From positions 39,369,501 to 39,433,500 of the forward strand of contig CM076140.1 of the NCBI GenBank assembly GCA_038025085.1: a DNA stretch of 64,000 nucleotides. Reading direction: 5' to 3'. The notes beneath the pieces were generated by a model. The model made no database searches. It was not told the DNA's origin and worked only from the letters and a program-made list of their open reading frames with translations. A program made the translations under genes and the position numbers. The stretch comes from Tetragonia tetragonoides (Eukaryota; Streptophyta; Magnoliopsida; Caryophyllales; Aizoaceae). Every line of letters starts with the position of its first letter. Positions within the stretch are counted from its first letter, which is position 1. This document shows, in pieces, positions 58,781 to 64,000 of the stretch.

Positions 58781-59817
58781 GTATGTAGCAGTTGGGAATG
58801 AACCCTTCCTCACTAGCTACGCAGACCAATTTCAATCCTATGTCGTGCCAGCAGTGCTCAACTTGCAGTAGTCATTGGTCAAAGCAAATCTTGCTGGCTC
58901 TGTCAAGCTAGTGGTCCCCTGTAATGCTGATGCATACGAGTCTACAGCACCTTCTCAAGGAGCCTTTCGTCCAGACCTGACCCAGATAATGACTCAACTA
59001 GTTTCTTTTCTCAGTTCCAGTGGCTCGCCATTTGTTGTCAATATTTACCCATTTCTATGCCTTTATGGAAACTCAGATTTTCCTCAAGATTATGCCTTTT
59101 TTGGAGGGTCAAACCATCCTGTAATGGATGGATCAAACATCTATGACAATGCCTTTGATGGAAACTATGATACTCTTGTTGCGGCACTAAACAAACTTGG
59201 GTATGGTCAGATGCCCATAGTTATTGGGGAGGTGGGTTGGCCTACCGATGGAGCCATGGGTGCAAATCTCACTGCTGCAAGGACTTTTAATCAAGGCCTT
59301 ATAAATCATGTCCTAAGCAACAAAAGAACCCCACTGAGGCTTGGTGCCCCTCCAATGGACATATATCTCTTCGGTCTACTCGATGAAGGTGCAAAAAGCA
59401 CACTTCCAGGGAACTTTGAGAGGCACTGGGGGATTTTCTCTTTTGATGGGCAGGCAAAGTATGCATTGAACCTTGGTTTCGGAACTATTAAAGAATGCAA
59501 AGGATGTCAAGTATCTCCCAGCAAGATGCTGCGTTGCGAACCCATCAAAGGATCTCTCTAGCGTGGCAAACCATTATAAGCTTGCTTGCAGTGTTGCCGA
59601 CTGTACCACACTAAACTATGGTGGTTCATGCAACAGAATTGGAGTGAACGGGAACATCTCATACGCATTCAATAGCTAATATCAGCTGCAGAAGCAAGAT
59701 ATCAAAAGCTGTGATTTTAATAGGCTTGGGATGGTTACTTTTCTGGATCCATCTGTTGGAGGATGTCGATTTCTTGTCGGTGTCACAGACTCTAATTCTT
59801 CTTCAAGTCCTGGGTAG
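58781..59817 (+). pseudogene. glucan endo-1,3-beta-glucosidase (GH17 with X8/CBM43 domain), 3' exon
   Basis: After an acceptor AATTCTTCAG the frame starts with YVAVGNEPFLTSY, which contains the GH17 acid/base region (NEP). VVNIYPF and MPIVIGEVGWPTDG (nucleophile Glu) follow near 59,040 and 59,215, then IYLFGLLDEGAKS. A C-terminal X8 domain follows with CCVANP, CSVADCTTLNYGGSC and the final FLVGVTDSN. Such enzymes hydrolyse callose and related beta-1,3-glucans at the cell wall. Defects: TAG at 58,869 (CAG expected), a frameshift near 59,475, TAA at 59,677. The first exon with signal peptide and N-terminal half of GH17 is not found in the window. Confidence 0.88.
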
Positions 59818-61658
59818 TGTAGCAGGTGGTTAATTATCTGGACATTGATTTTTGTTGTGTTCTTTACTATTGTGCTCTAGGATCTGAAAATGGAAAGGGA
59901 TCACACAGGAGGGTTTTTTGCCTTCTTATAATGTCAGAATATGTTAAACTCCAATTTTGCATTTGCCAATACATGATCATAGCATTAGGTATCCATTTTA
60001 GATTATCTTAGTGATGAAGGTGGAGTTAAGAGGTGGTCCCATAGTGACTGAGATAACTAGGAATTTCGCCTGTTTGTAGATACTTAATTATTACACGGAT
60101 TGTATGTCAACAAGCATTCCACTGTATATGACCATTTCTGATTTCAGACAACGAGCTTAATTTTGTGTACTTAGTAATCAACATGTTAAACACAATAGTC
60201 TGATGTGGTTTGTTTACCCTTGATTTTTCTTCTTACCTAGTGAAACAACTTCATTCTGCCAGTTCAGGGTCTGTCTTTGTATACCATACTAGTTGAGGAT
60301 TTTATTAAGAGCATAACCGGCATGTGAGTGTCCCACGTTGAATGAATTGAAGAGAGTTGGATTGTATATAAGCTAGTGGTGACTCCATGTAATACCAATT
60401 GGTTTTGGGATGGAACCTCATTGGGCTTGTATATAGTCTACTCTCTTACACATACGAGCCTACTTGCTATTCTGTTAAGCCAGATTCGATGCTGAATTTC
60501 CTAATTTCTTGATTTCTTGATTATCCAACATGCTTGCACAAGGGTGTTAGCATTCATCAACTGAGTCCTTTTGGCCTAATGTGCATGGATTCATAATCTG
60601 ACCTTGTAATTACCCATAAGAGTTTGCAATGGTTTAGAACACTTATTATAACATGTAGGAATTTTGTTCAATGATCATCTCCAGAATGCAACCTCAGTAC
60701 ATTATTTATTTGTTTTTTGATAGTAAAGGGCATTAAATTAAAATTACGTCGAACAGTACATTATTATTCATCCTTTTTTTTTCCTTTTTTTTTTCTACGT
60801 CCACCGTATTATTGACAATTACTAATCTACTATGATGTGCTTGGCTCTTTTTTTTAATGATAAAATGGTGATAGGTCGACGCTATGAGCCAAAAATACAA
60901 ATTTATATTAGAGATTTTAATATGGATTTTGGTATAACTATTCTATAATTTTGCTAATCCACAGGGTCAACCAAACATATGTCTAAAAAAACATTTGTCT
61001 GCTTCATAACATTGCTAAAAGGCTAAATTTAAGTATAAAAAATGTAGTACAAGCATTCAACTAAGTTTGAAGAGTAGTAAAGGATTCACAGTAATCACAT
61101 AAATATGATCACAGTGAATGTATGATTGTGGTAAAATATTCGTAACATTTACAAAACTTGTAACGGCAAGTCAAATGATATTCAACGGCAAGACAAACGA
61201 ATGTTTTTGCTTAGTACCACTTACAACTAGTTATGTTATTGAATAAGAGGAAAAAAATTCTTTTAAAAATTGTCTATTGACCTTAATAACTAATATAACT
61301 TCGTAGCATTTTCAATATTCGTGGAACATTCTATAAATATTTTGTCTGATTGTAATTCTCACAAAATAAAAAAGGAAAAATAGATATCATCCTCTCTCAA
61401 TTATTGATGTGGGATGCACCTATTGGGCAACAGAGTTTATGGAAGCAACTTTCGGAGAAAACATCACTCAAAATTAAGGAGATCTCCCTTGATTTCCTCT
61501 AGGACATTCATTAATTATTAATTTCTCATATCTTTTTTTCTCTATCTTTTTCTCTCTAATCTCCCTTCCGTTTTGTTTTTTTTTTCTCTCCTCTTTGCTT
61601 CTCCCCCTTTCCATCTCTCTTTTCTTCCTCTTCCCTCTCTATTCTCTTTGCTCCTCTC
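59818..61658. other. intergenic region between glucanase pseudogene and TSPO
   Basis: No gene recognised. Near 60,322-60,430 a segment with GTGTCCCACGTTGAATGAATT, TATATAAG and ACCAATTGGTTTTGGGATGG resembles a common plant LTR/TRIM-type repeat, but no paired copy or target duplication was found. The last 130 bases before 61,659 are a pyrimidine-rich leader. Confidence 0.4.
61332..61339 (+). promoter_or_regulatory. TATA box candidate of TSPO
   Basis: TATAAATA lies about 320 bases upstream of the TSPO ATG. The intervening sequence ends in a TC-rich leader. Only motif evidence. Confidence 0.35.
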
Positions 61659-62183
61659 ATGGCTCCCCAAGCAATGAAACACACATCCTCTAATGTAAAC
61701 CAACCTAAGATGGCAATGGCAAGACGAGCCCTTAGATCCCTCATTTTAGCCCTTTTAGCCAACATTACATTGCCTATTACCATCATCATCCTATTCGGGT
61801 CAGGCCAAAGGTACCATGCATTACAAGCAAGACCTATATGGTTTGCTCCACTTTGGTTGATCCATATATGCACTTTGTGCTCTTCTTTTTTAATGGGTCT
61901 CGCGGCTTGGCTCGTTTGGGCGGACGGTGGGTTCCATACCCAACCTGATGCTTTGTCCATTTATGTGGCTCAAGTGTCTCTCAATGTTACGTGGTACCCT
62001 CTTGTGTTGGTCATGGGCCTAGTACATATTGGGTTGGGCATTTGGGTCATCAATTTTGGGGCGCTCCTTGCTTGTTACTCCAAGTTTGCAAAAGTTAATG
62101 GGATAGCAGCCGAAATTGTTAAACCTTGTATACTATGGGCAGGTTATCTAGTGATTGTTACTATGAAACTTTATTTTGTTTAA
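61659..62183 (+). CDS. TSPO: TspO/MBR-family translocator protein (TSPO)
   Basis: A single 174-codon exon without defects. After a hydrophilic N-terminus of about 25 residues, five hydrophobic segments are visible, at about residues 27-47, 58-82, 94-113, 118-137 and 152-172. The family signature is clear: RPIWFAPLWLIH, FLMGLAAWLVWADGGFH, and the C-terminal IVKPCILWAGYLV. Plant TSPO is a stress- and ABA-induced protein of the secretory pathway that binds tetrapyrroles and is removed by autophagy; Arabidopsis has one intronless copy of about 196 residues, so this copy is slightly short at the N-terminus. It is the only protein-coding host gene in the window that looks intact. Function is inferred from the family. 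Confidence 0.92.
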   Translation: MAPQAMKHTSSNVNQPKMAMARRALRSLILALLANITLPITIIILFGSGQRYHALQARPIWFAPLWLIHICTLCSSFLMGLAAWLVWADGGFHTQPDALSIYVAQVSLNVTWYPLVLVMGLVHIGLGIWVINFGALLACYSKFAKVNGIAAEIVKPCILWAGYLVIVTMKLYFV

Positions 62184-63263
62184 TTTTCTACATTTTTTTG
62201 TTGGATAGGAAAGTTTAGAATCTGAGTTACAAAATTCTTCTTCTTTTTTCCCTAAAGTTGTACATGTCCCATTTTTGTGCACATATAATAAATTAGCCTC
62301 TCCTAGGTGGACTTTTGCTAATTATGTGAGATGCATGTAGGTAGTTTATGGTTTTTGTAATTAGTCAATGGGAGAAAATGTATGGTCAAATGTAATTAAT
62401 AACTTGAGATGTTTGACGCAAAAAGAGTTTATTATGAATTGTTTATATAACAAACGTGATATTCTTTTTTTCTTTTCTGAAAAAAGAAGTGGGTGTTATT
62501 TTCACTTCATAGTTTAAATTTTTGAAGCTTTTTAGTGTACATATCCTTCCCAAATGGAAGATAAATTAATCTTCTCTTCTTTGGAAGATAACTAATTTTA
62601 TGTATGAAATATAGTATGTTATTTATTAATTGTAATTATAGGCAATTAAGATAAGCTTATTTCTCTATAATATTGTTGAATTTAAATGTTGGAATTTAAA
62701 TAATTATTATAGATTCAATACTATTATTTATCAAATTTATGCTATATTGTATAAGCTGTATGTTAAAATTAGCAACTTTAATTGGCCATTGCTAAATGGG
62801 CTATAAAATAATTATCTTGTATTCACACTATCTCTCGTCATGCAAGGGGTGATTAGGCAGGTTCAAGTGCATTCATTCCTTCCATTTGAGTAGATAAATT
62901 ATAGGTCTTTATAAATATATTTTCGCTTCACCAAAAGTTTGAAGTTGTTTAAGACAGTAGTGTTATACGACTGTATGTTTATAGTGTTTGTTTTTTCTCA
63001 CAAAAGTGGAGTTTTTTGAGCAATTACAATTTATAGAAATTAAATACCTTCAGTGACTCTATAGCAGTTTATTACACTTGTTTGGTTGCCAATGTGATAA
63101 ATAATTTTCCTATTGAAACTTCACTTACCTAAGAGGTTAAGAGTGAGTTGATTAGCAAGTTCATCAACTTTGTGAAAAGTATTAATTCATGAGAAGTTCT
63201 ACTTTGCCTATTTTGCTTTTTTTTTTTCATCCAAACAACTCGCTAATTTTACACTTCTCAATA
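62184..63263. other. TSPO 3' flank, AT-rich
   Basis: No gene recognised. An AATAAA-like ATAATAAA lies at about 62,285, some 100 bases after the TSPO stop, and could serve as its polyadenylation signal. Confidence 0.4.
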
Positions 63264-64000
63264 CTAGTTTTTGCCCGTGCAATACATAGGATATTAATAG
63301 GGAAAAATACAATAGTATAGATTATAACGGGATTTGAAAAGCATTAAGAATAATTTTTTGTCCATAATAAAGTATGTCATAAAATGTTTTAACTGGTAAA
63401 GGACAATTCAGTAAATATTTTGTAATCTGTTAAGATATTATTTTCTAGTTTGTAATTTTCTTTGTAACCCATACTCTCAGATGGAAATTCCACTATGGTA
63501 CATAAACTTACTCGTATATATTATTACTCAAAATTTTGGTTTGCATTGTTGCAAGTATTTAAATTCTAAAAAATCAGCTAGTTTTCAATTATTGAATTTA
63601 ATCAAAAAAATAGTTGTATTTACACAAATCCTATTTAATGTGTACGTATATATGGACCTCCCTCTTTATTACTTTGATATTTTTCTGGACTACATCATGT
63701 TATAGGCTCACATATCGAAAATTGGACTTCTAAAATATATTTACACTTTATCTTAGCATTTTAGGCTTAAAAATATGTGTTTTTCTTTTATTTTTGTCTT
63801 CTTGTTTTGATACACATGTAGTGTCTTATCTCTCACTTTCTTCTTGGATGTGGGACTTGTATCAAGATATTTACTATTTCTTAATTTCTTCCTTACATCC
63901 TCTTTATATGTTTTAATTAACTTAATTTTGATTTTGGGTCAAGGCCTTGCAATATGCATTATAGTACTCCCTTTATTTGTTTCTAACGAACTTTATATTT
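63264..64000 (-). mobile_element. possible Helitron 3' terminus
   Basis: On the minus strand an imperfect hairpin (CCTATGTATTGCACGGG) is followed by CAAAAACTAG and then T. A short hairpin before CTAG inserted next to T is the 3' end form of plant Helitrons. If so, the element extends to the right, perhaps beyond the window. The remaining sequence to 64,000 is AT-rich with no recognised gene. Confidence 0.3.

Noticed and set aside
60322..60530. Possible TRIM or solo LTR, compared with Cassandra
   Set aside because: Starts TGTGAGTGTCCC and has a TATATAAG motif, but no 5S rRNA-like segment, no paired copy and no matching target duplication; left only as a remark.
61556..61960. 134-residue minus-strand frame opposite TSPO
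   Set aside because: It overlaps TSPO antisense; charge-rich composition results from the pyrimidine-rich leader. TSPO on the plus strand is clearly the gene.
63481..63705. 74-residue open frame on the plus strand
   Set aside because: AT-rich composition with Leu/Ile/Tyr bias and no recognisable motif; expected by chance in such sequence.

Overview
The window is plant nuclear DNA: AT-rich, with genes that have introns, and dominated by nested transposable elements. An amaranthin-type lectin gene suggests Caryophyllales (Amaranthaceae sensu lato), but lectins of this family also occur elsewhere, so the taxonomic call is tentative.

Region 1 (1-17,380, minus strand) is one broken lectin gene. 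A promoter and first agglutinin exon lie near 17.3 kb, the second agglutinin domain at 13.4-12.8 kb, and the aerolysin-like C-terminal part is split between 12.4 kb and 573-100. The split is caused by a Ty1/copia element (548-12,333, target duplication GTTCG). That element in turn carries a young Ty3/gypsy element, probably CRM lineage (5,486-11,300, target duplication CCATA), with an uninterrupted 1,500-codon gag-pol. Intron 1 of the lectin gene holds two SINE-like elements, a Tourist-like MITE and a 282-bp tandem duplication.

Region 2 (17.6-22.7 kb) is a full-length but decayed L1-type LINE on the minus strand with a 13-bp target duplication, inserted about 200 bp upstream of the lectin promoter. 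Region 3 (22.7-27.2 kb) is non-coding: a 384-bp tandem duplication, a 640-bp foldback element and LTR-like fragments.

Region 4 (27.2-49.35 kb) is a large Ty3/gypsy element of Tat type on the minus strand, truncated at its 5' end inside gag. Between pol and the 3' LTR it carries two intron-containing genes in the antisense direction: a plant mobile domain (PMD) gene and a DUF7745-like gene. Its protease/RT region is interrupted by a Sirevirus-type copia element (38,890-47,326, target duplication GAAAC) that keeps an env-like region but has lost gag and protease.

Region 5 (50.6-56.6 kb) is a second full-length L1-type LINE (17-bp target duplication) inserted into an older RT zinc-binding/RNase H fragment. 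Region 6 (56.6-64 kb) holds a hAT-like MITE, a GH17/X8 beta-1,3-glucanase pseudogene lacking its first exon, and the only apparently intact host gene, a single-exon TSPO. A possible Helitron terminus lies near 63.27 kb.

The LTR pairs give a rough order of events: lectin-gene copia (about 6% divergence over the part compared), Sirevirus (about 3%), CRM-like gypsy (about 0.6%). These figures come from reading the sequence by eye.
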